Below are positions 44,773-54,762 of a stretch of DNA of 64,000 bases, one piece after another. The position numbers and the translations under genes are program-made. The DNA comes from Gilvimarinus gilvus (GTDB lineage Bacteria; Pseudomonadota; Gammaproteobacteria; Pseudomonadales; Cellvibrionaceae). The notes under the pieces are model-generated. The model was not told the origin of the DNA, did not search any database, and saw nothing but the letters and a program-made list of their open reading frames with translations. Position 1 is the stretch's first letter; each line of letters begins with the position of its first letter. The stretch spans positions 272,882-336,881 of the forward strand of contig NZ_JAULRU010000418.1 of the NCBI RefSeq assembly GCF_030518155.1, in the 5' to 3' direction.

Positions 44773-47634
44773 ATGGATAAAACGTACCAGCCCCAAGCCA
44801 TTGAATCTGAATGGTATAAAACTTGGGAAGAAAAAGGTTACTTCAAACCCCAAGGGGGCGAACAACCTTACTGCATTATGATTCCTCCACCGAATGTGAC
44901 AGGTAACCTGCACATGGGACACGGATTCAACAATGCCGTCATGGATGCCATGGTCCGCTACCACCGCATGCAGGGCGATGACACCTTGTGGCAGATGGGC
45001 ACCGACCACGCCGGTATCGCCACCCAAATGGTCGTGGAGCGCCAGCTCGCTGCAGAAAATATAAACCGTCACGACCTGGGCCGGGAAAAGTTTCTGGAGC
45101 GCGTTTGGCAATGGAAAGAAGAGTCTGGCGGTAATATTACTCGCCAGCTGCGCCGCCTGGGCTCATCGCTGGACTGGTCGCGCGAGCGCTTCACCATGGA
45201 CGATGGCCTGTCCGACGCGGTAAAAGAAGCATTTGTGCGCCTGTACGACGACGGTCTGATATACCGCGGTAAACGTCTCGTTAACTGGGACCCAAAATTG
45301 CACACCGCCATTTCCGATGTGGAAGTGGAAAACCACGATGAGAAAGGTCACCTTTGGCATCTGCGCTACCCACTGGCCGACGGCGCCACCACCTCTGAAG
45401 GTAAAAATTATCTGGTGGTTGCCACCACTCGCCCGGAAACCATGCTGGGCGATACCGCCGTTGCCGTGCACCCCGAAGACGAACGCTATCAGGCACTGGT
45501 CGGCAAAGAGATTCTTTTGCCTTTAGTCGGACGACGCATCCCGATCGTCGCCGACGAGTATGTTGAACGCGAGTTTGGTACCGGCTGTGTGAAGATCACC
45601 CCAGCCCACGACTTTAACGATTACGAAGTGGGCAAGCGCCACAACATGGCCCTGATCAATGTGCTGGATCACTCCGCGCATATTCTGGCGCAAGCGCAAG
45701 TTTTTCATATTGACGGTTCGCTGCGTGACGATCTGGACACCCGCTTACCCGAAGCCTACGCCGGCCTCGACCGCTATGTTGCGCGCAAGCAAATCGTTGC
45801 CGACTTAGACGCACAAGAATTGCTGGATAAAATTGACGACCACGCCCTTAAAGTACCGCGCGGTGACCGCTCCGGTGTTGTTATTGAGCCGTGGCTTACC
45901 GACCAGTGGTACGTAAGCACCAAGCCTTTGGCAGAGCCGGCCATTAAGGCGGTGGAAGATGGCGACATACAATTTGTGCCCAAGCAATACGAGAACATGT
46001 ATTTCTCCTGGATGCGCGACATTCAGGACTGGTGTATTTCTCGCCAGCTCTGGTGGGGGCACCGTATTCCCGCCTGGTACGACGACAGCGGCAAGGTTTA
46101 CGTCGGCCGCGATGAAGCCGAGGTGCGCGCCAAGCACAATCTGGGCGAGACGGTTAACCTCAAGCAAGACGACGATGTACTGGATACCTGGTTCAGCTCG
46201 GGCCTGTGGACGTTCTCAACGCTCGGCTGGCCAGAACAGACCGAGTTTTTGAAAAAATTCCACCCCACCGACCTACTGGTAACCGGCTTCGACATTATCT
46301 TCTTCTGGGTAGCGCGCATGATTATGATGACCATGCATCTGGTAAAAGATGAAAACGGCCAGGGCCAGATTCCGTTTAAAACCGTTTACGTTCACGGCTT
46401 GGTACGCGACGCGCAAGGCCAGAAAATGAGTAAATCCAAGGGTAACGTACTTGACCCATTGGATATCATTGACGGTATTGATTTAGAAAACCTGGTCGCG
46501 AAACGCACTAAGGGCTTAATGCGCCCGAAAGACGCGCCTAAAATTGAAAAGCAAACCCGCAAAGAATTTCCCGCAGGCATTGAAGCCTACGGTACCGATG
46601 CCCTGCGTATGACGTTCTGCTCGCTGGCCTCTACCGGTCGCGATATCAAGTTCGATATGGGCCGCGTTGAAGGTTACCGCAACTTCTGCAATAAAATGTG
46701 GAACGCCACCCGTTTTGTTTTACAAAACACCGAAGCCGAAGACTGCGGGCAAGACGGTAGCGACAACTACGAGTTGTCACTGGCCGACCGCTGGATTATC
46801 GGTCGCCAGCAACAGGCCGAAGCCAACATGCGCGAAGCGCTCAATACCTATCGTTTGGATTTGGCCACGCAAGCCTTCTACGAGTTTTTCTGGAACGAGT
46901 ACTGCGACTGGTACCTGGAACTTTCCAAACCCGTTCTGTGGGATGAAAACGCCAGCGCCGAACAAAAGCGCGGCACTCGCCGAACCTTGATTCGCGTACT
47001 GGAAACCAGCTTGCGCATGGCGCACCCGCTGATTCCGTTTATTACCGAAGAAATCTGGCAGCGTATTAAAACTCTGGCCGGTCAGAGTGGCGAGACCATC
47101 ATGCTCGCGCCCTACCCTGAAAGCGACCAGAGATTAGTCGACGCCGAGGCCATTGCCGATATCGAGTGGCTCAAGGGGGTTATTGTCGGAGTGCGCAATA
47201 TTCGCGGCGAAATGAACATCGCCCCAGGCAAGGCCATACCGCTCTATATGCAGCAAGGCAACAGCGAAGACCAAGCCCGCCTCGAAGCCAACCGGGTGTT
47301 TCTGCAAAAGCTTGCCAATTTGGAGAGTATTACCTGGCTCAACAGTGGCGACGAGGCCCCTCTGGCGGCAACCGCTCTGGTGGGCAAGCTGGAAATACTG
47401 GTACCTATGGCCGGCCTTATTGACGTAGACGCCGAAAAGGCTCGCCTTAATAAAGAGCTGGAGCGCTTACACAAGGAAAAAGGCCGCATTGCCGGCAAAC
47501 TGGGCAATGCCAATTTCGTCGACAAGGCGCCCGCCGCCGTGGTTGATAAGGAGAAAGCCAAGCTCGCCGATTACACCAGCAGTATTGAGGCGCTGTCCGA
47601 GCAACTCAAAGCCATTGAAGCAATCGCCGATTAG
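44773..47634 (+). CDS. valS: Valyl-tRNA synthetase
   Basis: 953 residues, normal length. Class I signatures: [19 protein letters not shown] (HIGH) and [14 protein letters not shown] (KMSKS); the editing domain carries [20 protein letters not shown], and a C-terminal coiled coil ([20 protein letters not shown]) binds tRNA. It charges tRNA-Val and edits threonine. It is monocistronic, with its own promoter and terminator. Confidence 0.98.
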   Translation: MDKTYQPQAIESEWYKTWEEKGYFKPQGGEQPYCIMIPPPNVTGNLHMGHGFNNAVMDAMVRYHRMQGDDTLWQMGTDHAGIATQMVVERQLAAENINRHDLGREKFLERVWQWKEESGGNITRQLRRLGSSLDWSRERFTMDDGLSDAVKEAFVRLYDDGLIYRGKRLVNWDPKLHTAISDVEVENHDEKGHLWHLRYPLADGATTSEGKNYLVVATTRPETMLGDTAVAVHPEDERYQALVGKEILLPLVGRRIPIVADEYVEREFGTGCVKITPAHDFNDYEVGKRHNMALINVLDHSAHILAQAQVFHIDGSLRDDLDTRLPEAYAGLDRYVARKQIVADLDAQELLDKIDDHALKVPRGDRSGVVIEPWLTDQWYVSTKPLAEPAIKAVEDGDIQFVPKQYENMYFSWMRDIQDWCISRQLWWGHRIPAWYDDSGKVYVGRDEAEVRAKHNLGETVNLKQDDDVLDTWFSSGLWTFSTLGWPEQTEFLKKFHPTDLLVTGFDIIFFWVARMIMMTMHLVKDENGQGQIPFKTVYVHGLVRDAQGQKMSKSKGNVLDPLDIIDGIDLENLVAKRTKGLMRPKDAPKIEKQTRKEFPAGIEAYGTDALRMTFCSLASTGRDIKFDMGRVEGYRNFCNKMWNATRFVLQNTEAEDCGQDGSDNYELSLADRWIIGRQQQAEANMREALNTYRLDLATQAFYEFFWNEYCDWYLELSKPVLWDENASAEQKRGTRRTLIRVLETSLRMAHPLIPFITEEIWQRIKTLAGQSGETIMLAPYPESDQRLVDAEAIADIEWLKGVIVGVRNIRGEMNIAPGKAIPLYMQQGNSEDQARLEANRVFLQKLANLESITWLNSGDEAPLAATALVGKLEILVPMAGLIDVDAEKARLNKELERLHKEKGRIAGKLGNANFVDKAPAAVVDKEKAKLADYTSSIEALSEQLKAIEAIAD

Positions 47635-47652
47635 TCATCGGCAGAGCACCGC

Positions 47653-47684
47653 AAAAAAAGCCAGGGGTTACCCTGGCTTTTTTA
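47653..47684 (+). terminator. Rho-independent terminator of valS
   Basis: AAAAAGCCAGGG-GTTA-CCCTGGCTTTTTT, a 12-bp stem with loop of 4 and a T tract, 18 nt after the valS stop. Confidence 0.9.
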
Positions 47685-48067
47685 TACCCGCCGATTTATT
47701 TCGGCAATATACCGCACCCGCCCTCCCCTTCAAATCGCTCCCACAAGACACAACAAGGCACATCAGCAAGCGTCACAAATTTGTCGTTTAAGCTCCCCAG
47801 CGCCCTGCCGATAGCCAAACGTCATAAGTCCATCGGGAAATATGCAATTACCTCCCTTATTCCCCATGGAAATAACCATTTGTTCAGTTTTTCATCAAAT
47901 CCATAGCAAAATGATTAGTTACAGCTATTTTCAAGTGCAGTTTTCGGTGGCAGAATGCGCTCCATGTTTGAGAAGTTCATCACACTTGTTGAACAATTAA
48001 CCAGATTAACTTGCTGCCCAATGTTCACAAGACCACTGGCAGCCACTGATGAAGACGGACTATCGCC
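47685..48067. other. Gene-free stretch between valS and the small secreted protein
   Basis: About 380 bp with no supported ORF on either strand. The second half is richer in A/T and presumably holds the promoter of the gene at 48068, but no clear -35/-10 pair stands out. Confidence 0.5.
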
Positions 48068-48355
48068 ATGAAGAAATCACTGTTTGTAGCTGCAATTGTT
48101 GCCCTGACCTCTGTACCTGCTTTGGCCTGTGAAATGCCACAAAACAAGCCAGCGATCCCCGATCCGACCACAGCGGTTACCGCGCAAATGGTGAAAACCA
48201 ACAACGAGGTGAAAGCCTACGTTCGCGCCACCGAAGACTACCTGTCTTGCGCGAAGCTGAGCTCTGCTGACGCCCGTAAAACCGAAGACGAATTGCGTGA
48301 TTACGCCGATGCGTTCAATAAGACCATCCGCGAATTCAAAAAACTGAACAGTTAG
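48068..48355 (+). CDS. Small secreted protein of unknown function
   Basis: 95 residues: signal peptide (SLFVAAIVALTSVPALA, cut before CEMPQ) and a 75-residue mature helical part with two Cys (ACEMP and LSCAK), which may form one disulphide. The Cys at the cleavage site follows ALA, so a lipoprotein reading is possible but the preceding residues are not a good lipobox. It has its own terminator at 48408. No family recognised. Confidence 0.75.
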   Translation: MKKSLFVAAIVALTSVPALACEMPQNKPAIPDPTTAVTAQMVKTNNEVKAYVRATEDYLSCAKLSSADARKTEDELRDYADAFNKTIREFKKLNS

Positions 48356-48407
48356 TAGTAGGAGCCTCGCGCTCCAGCCCTGTCGTGTTGTAAAGCTCTA
48401 AGTTTTT

Positions 48408-48433
48408 GCCCCGCTTTTGCGGGGCTTTTTTTT
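48408..48433 (+). terminator. Rho-independent terminator of the small secreted protein gene
   Basis: GCCCCGC-TTTT-GCGGGGC with a run of eight T: a compact 7-bp GC stem 53 nt after the stop. Confidence 0.92.
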
Positions 48434-48444
48434 GGCTGGAATTT

Positions 48445-48521
48445 GGGGTACGGGGTACGGGGTACGGGGTACGGGGTACGGGGTACGGGGTACGGGGTAC
48501 GGGGTACGGGGTACGGGGTAC
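48445..48521. repeat. Heptanucleotide tandem repeat (GGGGTAC) x11
   Basis: Exactly 77 bp of eleven perfect GGGGTAC units, ended by a further GG. Each junction contains the palindrome GTAC. It lies between the terminator of the small secreted gene and the AT-rich hipBA promoter region. No frame through it is convincing; a minus-strand frame reading PYPVPRT repeats is an artefact of the 21-nt triple period. A perfect array of this size is likely to vary in copy number between strains. Confidence 0.95.
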
Positions 48522-48559
48522 GGAATTGTAGCGCTGTAATAGTCAATTTACAGCACATT

Positions 48560-48694
48560 AAAGATCTATAACCACATAATATTCCATATTTTGGACATAT
48601 GAATAATAATAGCTAATGTGCTATATTAGATACTCTATATGTATATACACATATTTTGTTCCATTTTTGTCACTTACCAGGTAACGCGAAGAGT
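48560..48694 (+). promoter_or_regulatory. AT-rich hipBA promoter/operator region
   Basis: A markedly A/T-rich stretch before hipB containing the perfect 10-bp palindrome TGTATATACA (48640-48649) inside a longer imperfect palindrome (ATATGTATATACACATAT). HipB-type antitoxins bind palindromic operators here to autorepress the operon. No single -35/-10 pair is compelling. Confidence 0.45.
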
Positions 48695-49000
48695 ATGATA
48701 AGTGCCTCAGATATTGGCGAGCGGTTAAAACAGGCCCGTCTCAACCTTGACCTTACTCAGATGGAGGCGGCTGAGCGCGCGGGTGTGACCCGTAAAGCGG
48801 TGCTGAATGCGGAAAAGGGCAAGGCCACCCTAGAGGTTTTTGTCGCCATAATGCTGGCACTGGGCCTGGAGGCTCAACTCAATAGCTTTATGCCCCCGCC
48901 TCCGGTGTCGCCTGTACAACTGGCCAAACTGCAAGGCAAAAAGCGCAAACGGGCCTCAGGCACGCGCAAAGAGAACGACGAGGAGCCCAACACATGGTGA
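48695..49000 (+). CDS. hipB: HipB-like antitoxin, XRE-family DNA-binding protein
   Basis: 101 residues from ATG 48695. Residues 1-65 form an XRE helix-turn-helix (DIGERLKQARLNLDLTQMEA, RAGVTRKAVLNAEKGKATLE). The tail is Pro- and Lys-rich (MPPPPVSPVQL, KKRKRASGTRKEN) and is probably the part that contacts or neutralises HipA or is degraded by Lon. The stop overlaps the hipA start by 7 nt, so the two are translationally coupled. An ATG at 48656 would add an unrelated 13-residue extension. Confidence 0.88.
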   Translation: MISASDIGERLKQARLNLDLTQMEAAERAGVTRKAVLNAEKGKATLEVFVAIMLALGLEAQLNSFMPPPPVSPVQLAKLQGKKRKRASGTRKENDEEPNTW

Positions 49001-50322
49001 CAGAAGTCGTCGCGGTTACCTATTGCGAGTCGGGCCACAATCATGATGTTGGCGCTGTGAGCTTTGACACCGACACTGGTCTCGGTGCGTTTGAGTACAG
49101 CCAAAGCTTTATCAACACCGGCATAGAGCTGTCGCCTTTGAAAATGCCTCTGGCGCCGCGCATTTACACCTTTGCCGAGCTGGACTTTCACACCTTTAAG
49201 GGCTTGCCCGGGCTTATTGCCGACTCCTTGCCTGACGACTTTGGCAACGCCGTGTTAAATGCATGGGTGGCAAGCCAGGGCAAAAAGACCGCCGACATTA
49301 CACCACTGCAACGGCTGCAATACACTGGACGACGCGGCATGGGAGCGCTGGAATATCACCCTGCCACACGTTTAAAAAGCCTCAACGCCTCAACCGCGGT
49401 TGAAATAGAAACGCTGGTTGCAATCGCACAAGAAATACTAGACCAACGCGAGGAATTTCGCGTAAACCTGCAACACGATGGCAGCGATGAACGCGAGGCC
49501 ATGCTCGCCCTTCTGTCCGTTGGCATGAGTGCCGGCGGCGCACGGCCCAAGGCGGTACTTGCGTTTAACCAGGACTTTACTCAGGTGCGCTCGGGCCAGG
49601 CACGCGTCCCCGAAGGCTTTAAGCACTTCATTATGAAATTCGACGGTGTCAGTGAACACAACACCGACCGCGAAACCTTTGGCGACCCAATGGGGTTTGG
49701 CGCCATGGAATATGTGTATTACTTAATGGCTAAAAATTGTGGCATACAGATGATGCCATGCCACCTCATTGACGAAGGTGACAGGCGCCATTTTATTACC
49801 CAGCGATTTGATCGCGACGGCAACGACAAAATACACGTACAAACCCTAAACGGGCTCGCCCACGTCAACTACAAAGTACCTGGTTCGTTTTCTTACGCCG
49901 AGCTGTTTCAGGTTGCGCGCCAACTACAGCTGCCCGCGGAAGACGCCGACCAACTGTTAAAGCGTTTAATATTTAATATTGTTGCGCGCAACCATGACGA
50001 CCACGCCAAAAACTTCGCCTTCACGCTACAGGCCAACAACTGGCGCCTCGCCCCCGCCTACGACATGGCCTATAGCTACAAACCCGGCAGCCGCTGGGTC
50101 AACAGCCACTGGATGAGTTTGAATGGCAAGCGCGATCATTTCACCCGCGATGACCTGCACAGTTTAAGCAAGATAAGCCGTTTATTTGCCCACAAGGTGA
50201 TTGATCGAACTCTCGAGCAAACCTGCGACAATCTTCGTCAGTGGCGAAAACTTGCCACCGAACAAAACGTACCGCAAGGACTCATAGAGGAAATAGAGGC
50301 AAACTTTCGGCTGGATTGGTAG
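48994..50322 (+). CDS. hipA: HipA-like serine/threonine protein kinase toxin
   Basis: 442 residues, the normal HipA size. N-terminal HipA_N subdomain (GLPGLIADSLPDDFGNAVLN, then GRRGMGALEY), Gly-rich nucleotide loop (GMSAGGARPKAVLAF), catalytic loop ARNHDDHAKNFAF with N333, D335 and H337, and the metal-binding Asp in PAYDMAYS (D357). Kinase residues all look intact, so this is likely an active toxin. HipA kinases phosphorylate aminoacyl-tRNA synthetases such as GltX and induce dormancy or persistence. Organised as hipB-hipA with a 7-nt overlap, and flanked by heptamer arrays. Confidence 0.93.
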   Translation: MVTEVVAVTYCESGHNHDVGAVSFDTDTGLGAFEYSQSFINTGIELSPLKMPLAPRIYTFAELDFHTFKGLPGLIADSLPDDFGNAVLNAWVASQGKKTADITPLQRLQYTGRRGMGALEYHPATRLKSLNASTAVEIETLVAIAQEILDQREEFRVNLQHDGSDEREAMLALLSVGMSAGGARPKAVLAFNQDFTQVRSGQARVPEGFKHFIMKFDGVSEHNTDRETFGDPMGFGAMEYVYYLMAKNCGIQMMPCHLIDEGDRRHFITQRFDRDGNDKIHVQTLNGLAHVNYKVPGSFSYAELFQVARQLQLPAEDADQLLKRLIFNIVARNHDDHAKNFAFTLQANNWRLAPAYDMAYSYKPGSRWVNSHWMSLNGKRDHFTRDDLHSLSKISRLFAHKVIDRTLEQTCDNLRQWRKLATEQNVPQGLIEEIEANFRLDW

Positions 50323-50327
50323 GTTTC

Positions 50328-50355
50328 GGGCAACGGGCAACGGGCAACGGGCAAC
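50328..50355. repeat. Heptanucleotide tandem repeat (GGGCAAC) x4
   Basis: Four perfect GGGCAAC units followed by GGGG, beginning 6 nt after the hipA stop. The period is the same as in the array upstream of hipB and the units share the GGGnnAC pattern. Confidence 0.9.
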
Positions 50356-50434
50356 GGGGAGCGATTAAACAACAACTAAACCCGCAGTGGCGAAAAATGT
50401 CTCTCGCAAAGGGGGAGCCTCCCCAGTAAACAGG

Positions 50435-51457
50435 TCAGCCCTCAGTAAACCACGATCGGGTTCGGTTAACAAAAAAGACCAGCGACAACATAACCGGCAC
50501 CTCTACTAGTACACCCACCACCGTGGCCAATGCAGCGCCTGAGTGCAAACCGAATACCGATATGGCCACAGCGACGGCAAGCTCAAAAAAGTTAGACGTA
50601 CCAATTAGGCAGGCGGGTGCAGCGACATTATGGGGAAGCTTTAAAAGCTTAGCGCCGCCGTAGCCGATTGCGAAAATACCGTAGGTTTGAATTAACAAAG
50701 GAATTGCAATAAGCACAATGGTTTGAGGTTGCTGCAAAATAGTTTGAGCCTGGAAGCCAAACAGCAGTGTTACCGTACCGAGCAACCCCACCACCGACCA
50801 AGGCTTAAGGGTATGCATAAAACGGTTTAAACGCTCCCCATCACCTACCGCCTCAAGACGCCTGCGGGTGAGAACACCGGCCAGCAGTGGCAGCACCACA
50901 TACAACACCACCGAGAGCACCAGCGTTTCCCATGGTACGGTAATATCACTGACGCCCAACAACAAGGCCGCAATCGGGGCAAAGGCAAACACCATTACAA
51001 TGTCATTGACCGACACCTGCACCAAGGTGTAATTCGGATCACCTTTGGTGAGCTGACTCCAGACAAACACCATAGCCGTGCAAGGCGCTACCCCCAGTAA
51101 TATCATACCGGCGATATATTCGTTGGCGCTTTGCGGGTCTACCATTCCTGCGAAAAACACTTTAAAGAACAGCCAGCCTAAGGCCGCCATGGTAAACGGC
51201 TTAATCAGCCAATTAATTATCAGTGTTAGCAGCAAACCCTTGGGCTTTTTTCCCACATCTTTAATTGCGCTGAAATCGATTTGTACCATCATCGGGTATA
51301 TCATTACCCAAATCAGTACGGCCACCACCAGGTTTACATGTGCCCACTCAAGGGACGCAATCCAGGCAAATTGCTCTGGAAGAAAGTTACCCAGCAATAC
51401 GCCCGCCACAATGCACAAACCAACCCAAACGGATAAATAGCGTTCAAATATACCCAT
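50435..51457 (-). CDS. arsB: Acr3-family arsenite efflux transporter
   Basis: 340 residues and ten membrane helices of the bile/arsenite/riboflavin transporter fold. Diagnostic stretches: [41 protein letters not shown] (with the essential Cys) and [20 protein letters not shown]. It expels arsenite (some members antimonite) using the proton gradient. There is no arsR, arsC or arsH next to it; the ArsC-like gene at 40031 is 10 kb away and of the YffB type. Its neighbour upstream is a TerB-like gene on the same strand, 46 nt away. Confidence 0.93.
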   Translation of the reverse strand: MGIFERYLSVWVGLCIVAGVLLGNFLPEQFAWIASLEWAHVNLVVAVLIWVMIYPMMVQIDFSAIKDVGKKPKGLLLTLIINWLIKPFTMAALGWLFFKVFFAGMVDPQSANEYIAGMILLGVAPCTAMVFVWSQLTKGDPNYTLVQVSVNDIVMVFAFAPIAALLLGVSDITVPWETLVLSVVLYVVLPLLAGVLTRRRLEAVGDGERLNRFMHTLKPWSVVGLLGTVTLLFGFQAQTILQQPQTIVLIAIPLLIQTYGIFAIGYGGAKLLKLPHNVAAPACLIGTSNFFELAVAVAISVFGLHSGAALATVVGVLVEVPVMLSLVFFVNRTRSWFTEG

Positions 51458-51503
51458 TAGTAATGCCTCGTTAGCGGGGCGAAATAGATAGGTAATCTAG
51501 CGA

Positions 51504-52037
51504 TCACCATTGCTTGGTAGCACTGGCACTAACAGTAAACACCGACTTAACCGCATCAACCAATTCAATTTGCTCTTTGGTGGGCTCGCCCTCTATACGT
51601 GAGACTTTATCGAGCATATCCAAAAGTGATTGCTTGTGATTCGGTTTAAACTGATCAATGCTTGGAGCCAATATATTTTTAACCTCAGCAGGAAGATTGG
51701 AAACATCACTGAGCAAATAGGCCGAGGCCGAGAACAGCTCAGAAGCCTCCTGGTTTGTAATGTTAAATTCGTCTGTAAAGATGGCGACCGCCTCATACTT
51801 TTGCTCGCGGGTAACGACGCCGTCCAAGTGGACTGAACCGACAACAAGTGCGGCAGCTGCCTCCATGGGATTGGTTAGGCAATGAATAGGTTTGGCGCCG
51901 TATTTTTTTGCCCAGGCTCTGCGGCGAGCCCAGTAAAATGGGTTAAAAGCGTTGAGATCTAACCCGGATTCTTGCAGCCGGTACAGCGCCCAAGCCAATC
52001 CGCCAATAGCGGTCAATGCCGCGATAATAATATGCAT
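51504..52037 (-). CDS. TerB-like domain membrane protein
   Basis: 177 residues: one N-terminal membrane helix (IIIAALTAIGGLAWALY), a basic stretch (YWARRRAWAKKYG), then an all-helical domain of TerB type (EAAAALVVGSVHLDGVVTRE, FTDEFNITNQEASELFSASA). TerB domains are linked to tellurite resistance and membrane-stress systems, but many, as here, occur alone. It may be co-transcribed with arsB 46 nt downstream. No other ter gene is present. Confidence 0.75.
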   Translation of the reverse strand: MHIIIAALTAIGGLAWALYRLQESGLDLNAFNPFYWARRRAWAKKYGAKPIHCLTNPMEAAAALVVGSVHLDGVVTREQKYEAVAIFTDEFNITNQEASELFSASAYLLSDVSNLPAEVKNILAPSIDQFKPNHKQSLLDMLDKVSRIEGEPTKEQIELVDAVKSVFTVSASATKQW

Positions 52038-52654
52038 ATTTCGTCCCCTTTTTATTGGTAATTCAATCTATTCCTGGCAATACAGATATCAAATGTCTTT
52101 CTAAACCAATCTAACGACCGAACCGTGTCGCTCTTTGCTCTTTCTGGTAAATTTTTTCAAAAGCACCAAGCACACGTTTCGCTAAAAATTGGGGGGATTC
52201 GATTTTCAGAAGCGATCATATTAGTGGCGGCCTGTCTGAAGCCTTCGTCGAAGAGCAGTTCACGCAGTTGCTGTTGCGACTGTATATTATCTAGATTTTA
52301 CGTACTGGTAAGGTCGAGATTAATCGCCCCACGACCCTAATAACCAAACACCCAAAACACGACGCCCCCTATCCAGGCCTACTGATCGCACGAGGCTTCA
52401 AACAAGAGTTACTACGTGCGTACGGCACTAGCCCGACAACCCAAACTAGAATGGATGCTTTTATCATACTTTACGCCCCAATTACGGCAAACAATCCCCT
52501 CTGCTACCAATATTAGCATCAAATATTGCGCAAATGTTAGCCACAAAGAGAACGGCGTAAGCCAACAAATGACATTTGTCATATTGAGCTCGTGACAAAG
52601 ATGACTATTTTTTGTTCGGTCATTAGGGATAATGGATACAAAGCGGAGGCAACT
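52038..52654. other. Gene-poor stretch upstream of the ABC exporter
   Basis: Over 600 bp without a supported gene. On the minus strand a 44-codon open segment ends at TGA 52157-52159 and reads like protein (for example RELLFDEGFRQAATNMIASE) but has no usable start context and may be the relic of a lost gene. The last 60 bp should hold the promoter and binding site of the ABC operon (GCGGAGGCAACT just before 52655). Confidence 0.4.
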
Positions 52655-53635
52655 ATGCATCAGTCCATTAATAAGCCCTTAGTCCAGGTAAAAAATCTCA
52701 ACAAATCATTTGGCGATGTCGAGGCATTGATCGATGTGTCTCTGGCCATTAGCGCCGGCGAAATTGTTGCGCTTCTGGGCGCTAATGGTGCCGGTAAGAC
52801 CAGCTTGATAAACCATCTGCTGGGCAGGCTCAGGCCGAGCTCAGGCGAGGTTTGGATTAATGGCAACAAACCCGGCAGCATGGCCGCCCGCCAGAGTATC
52901 GGTGCCATTTTGCAGGCGACTCAAATGCCCGGCACCCTTACCGTTCAGGAACACTTAACACTGTTTCGCAGCTACTACACCAGCCCCATACCGCTTAATC
53001 AGGCACTGGCTACCGCAGGGCTAACGGACCTTGTAGATCGACGTTTTGATACCTTGTCCGGCGGGCAAAAACAAAGGCTGTTTTTCGCCATGGCCATTTG
53101 CGGCCGCCCCGACATAGTATTACTGGACGAGCCGACCGTAGGCCTGGATGCCGAGTCGCGGCGCGATTTTTGGACGTGTATTCGTACACTGCGCTCGCAA
53201 GGCACAACCGTTTTGCTCACAACACACTATCTGGAGGAAGCCGATGCTCTGGCTGACCGGATACTACTGCTCGCAGAGGGTTCACTTATGCACGAGGGCA
53301 CTCCTGAATCCATAAAGCAGCAGCTCGGAGGCAAGCGCATTCGCTTTCGCACAACCGCCAATACAGCACATATTGGCGAGCTACTTCCCGGGCATACGGT
53401 TACGGAATATGGCGACTATATTGACGTTATTGCCCCGGACGAAGTCGCCACCTTGAAGGTTCTGCTAAGTGCACCGTTAGATGTGCGCGATTTATCGGTT
53501 GAACCCGTATCACTTGAAAGCGCCCTGATGCACCTCTCACAGAAATTTGCGGGCAACCAAAAACCCGCTGCCGCCCCCGTGCAAGAATCAGAGCAACAAT
53601 CAGAACAAGAGACAACCAAGGAGGCCGCTCGATGA
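52655..53635 (+). CDS. ABC-2 type exporter, ATP-binding subunit
   Basis: 326 residues from ATG 52655, which has GGAGG 6 nt upstream. Walker A GANGAGKTSL, Q-loop LQATQMPGT, signature LSGGQKQR, Walker B IVLLDEPTVGLD and the H-loop TTHYLEE are all intact. The C-terminal 90 residues (LGGKRIRFRTTANTAHIGEL on) are the CcmA/DrrA-like extension seen in drug and lipid exporters. The substrate is unknown. The stop overlaps the permease start (ATGA). Confidence 0.94.
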   Translation: MHQSINKPLVQVKNLNKSFGDVEALIDVSLAISAGEIVALLGANGAGKTSLINHLLGRLRPSSGEVWINGNKPGSMAARQSIGAILQATQMPGTLTVQEHLTLFRSYYTSPIPLNQALATAGLTDLVDRRFDTLSGGQKQRLFFAMAICGRPDIVLLDEPTVGLDAESRRDFWTCIRTLRSQGTTVLLTTHYLEEADALADRILLLAEGSLMHEGTPESIKQQLGGKRIRFRTTANTAHIGELLPGHTVTEYGDYIDVIAPDEVATLKVLLSAPLDVRDLSVEPVSLESALMHLSQKFAGNQKPAAAPVQESEQQSEQETTKEAAR

Positions 53636-54408
53636 ATACATTAGTGTCAGTACCCATCGCTCGCTTGGCAAATATTTACTGGCTTGAGTCCCGCACCGAG
53701 CTTATCAAAAACCTTCGTATACCCGCCTTTGCGATTTCGAGCATTGCATTTCCCGTAATGTTCTATGTATTTTTCGGACTGATCTTTAACAGGGATGGCA
53801 TGTCCGGTGATATGCCAGCGTATATGCTGGCGACTTACAGCGTATTTGGGGTAATTGGCCCCGCCCTATTTTCATTTGGTGTGGGCGTATCAGTAGAGCG
53901 GGATCAGGGCTGGCTAGCGCTTAAGCAATGCAGCCCCATGCCCATTTCAGCCTACTTTGTGGCAAGGGTTTTTAGCGCTCTGGTTTTCGGGCTCGCGATT
54001 GCATTAATCTTATTTGCACTGGGTTACATATTTGGCAATGTGTCTATGTCACCCGGGCAGTGGACACTGACACTGGTGATACTGTTACTGGGAAGCCTAC
54101 CATTTTCCGCCATTGGCTTATGGCTGGGGCTGTCACTCAAAGCACAAGTGGCGCCCGCAGTGGTTAACCTAATCTACCTACCCATGGCCTTTCTGTCAGG
54201 ACTGTGGCTACCGATTCAATACTTCCCCGAAATCCTGCAAAAAGCAGCGTGGCTAATGCCCGCGTTTCACCTATCGCAACTGGTTCTATCGGTACAGGGG
54301 CTGAGCCTGGGGTTTAATAGTATTTTGCATATTCTGATTATACTGGTGACGTCCGCTGTATTTCTGGGCCTGGCCTTTAGGGCATTTATCAGGCAATCGA
54401 TTAACTAA
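53632..54408 (+). CDS. ABC-2 type exporter, permease subunit
   Basis: 258 residues, six membrane helices of the ABC2_membrane fold (FPVMFYVFFGLIFN, YSVFGVIGPALFSFGVGVSV, LPMAFLSGLWLPIQYFPEIL). It is translationally coupled to the ATPase. In many relatives this pair is followed by a DesK/DesR-type two-component system; here none follows, so regulation and substrate are open. Confidence 0.9.
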   Translation: MNTLVSVPIARLANIYWLESRTELIKNLRIPAFAISSIAFPVMFYVFFGLIFNRDGMSGDMPAYMLATYSVFGVIGPALFSFGVGVSVERDQGWLALKQCSPMPISAYFVARVFSALVFGLAIALILFALGYIFGNVSMSPGQWTLTLVILLLGSLPFSAIGLWLGLSLKAQVAPAVVNLIYLPMAFLSGLWLPIQYFPEILQKAAWLMPAFHLSQLVLSVQGLSLGFNSILHILIILVTSAVFLGLAFRAFIRQSIN

Positions 54409-54762
54409 TAAGCGCCAACCTTAAAACCTAAGCTACCAACAGGAAAATAGCAATTACCGGATACGCATTTTAGCCGGGGCACTATTTCCATTAAAAAACT
54501 TGCGAGAATATAGAAAAAACAAAGCGCTAAATATAAGCCCGAGACATCACCGCCATCGTATATAAGCGTTAGAATAACGGCGAAAAGGTGTAGAGCACCG
54601 TCGCATAACGAAGATCAATGACCTTTGCGAACGCGCCATCGAAGGGTTCGAATTTGTAACCGTAGCGTTTAAACGTCATAGTCAAACCAATGGCCAATCG
54701 ACCGGGTATTTTTGGCTCTTAGCAAAGCCATCGAATACCGAGCCTATTGGCCGTTGCTTACG
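54409..54762. other. Gene-poor stretch between the ABC permease and the DUF2059 gene
   Basis: No gene is supported. A 36-codon minus-strand open frame from ATG 54679 to TAA 54569-54571 (MTFKRYGYKFEPFDGAFAKV at its start, ending TVLYTFSPLF) has a protein-like composition and an aromatic C-terminus reminiscent of an outer-membrane beta strand, but it is too short to identify and may be a gene remnant. The plus strand of the same region is also open, so this is weak evidence. Confidence 0.3.

Noticed and set aside
48445..48521. CRISPR-like array
   Set aside because: The units are contiguous 7-mers with no spacers and no cas genes are present.
48352..48558. Minus-strand ORF with PYPVPRT repeats
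   Set aside because: It is the translation of the GGGGTAC heptamer array, whose 21-nt triple period keeps the frame open, plus the reverse of the terminator hairpin.
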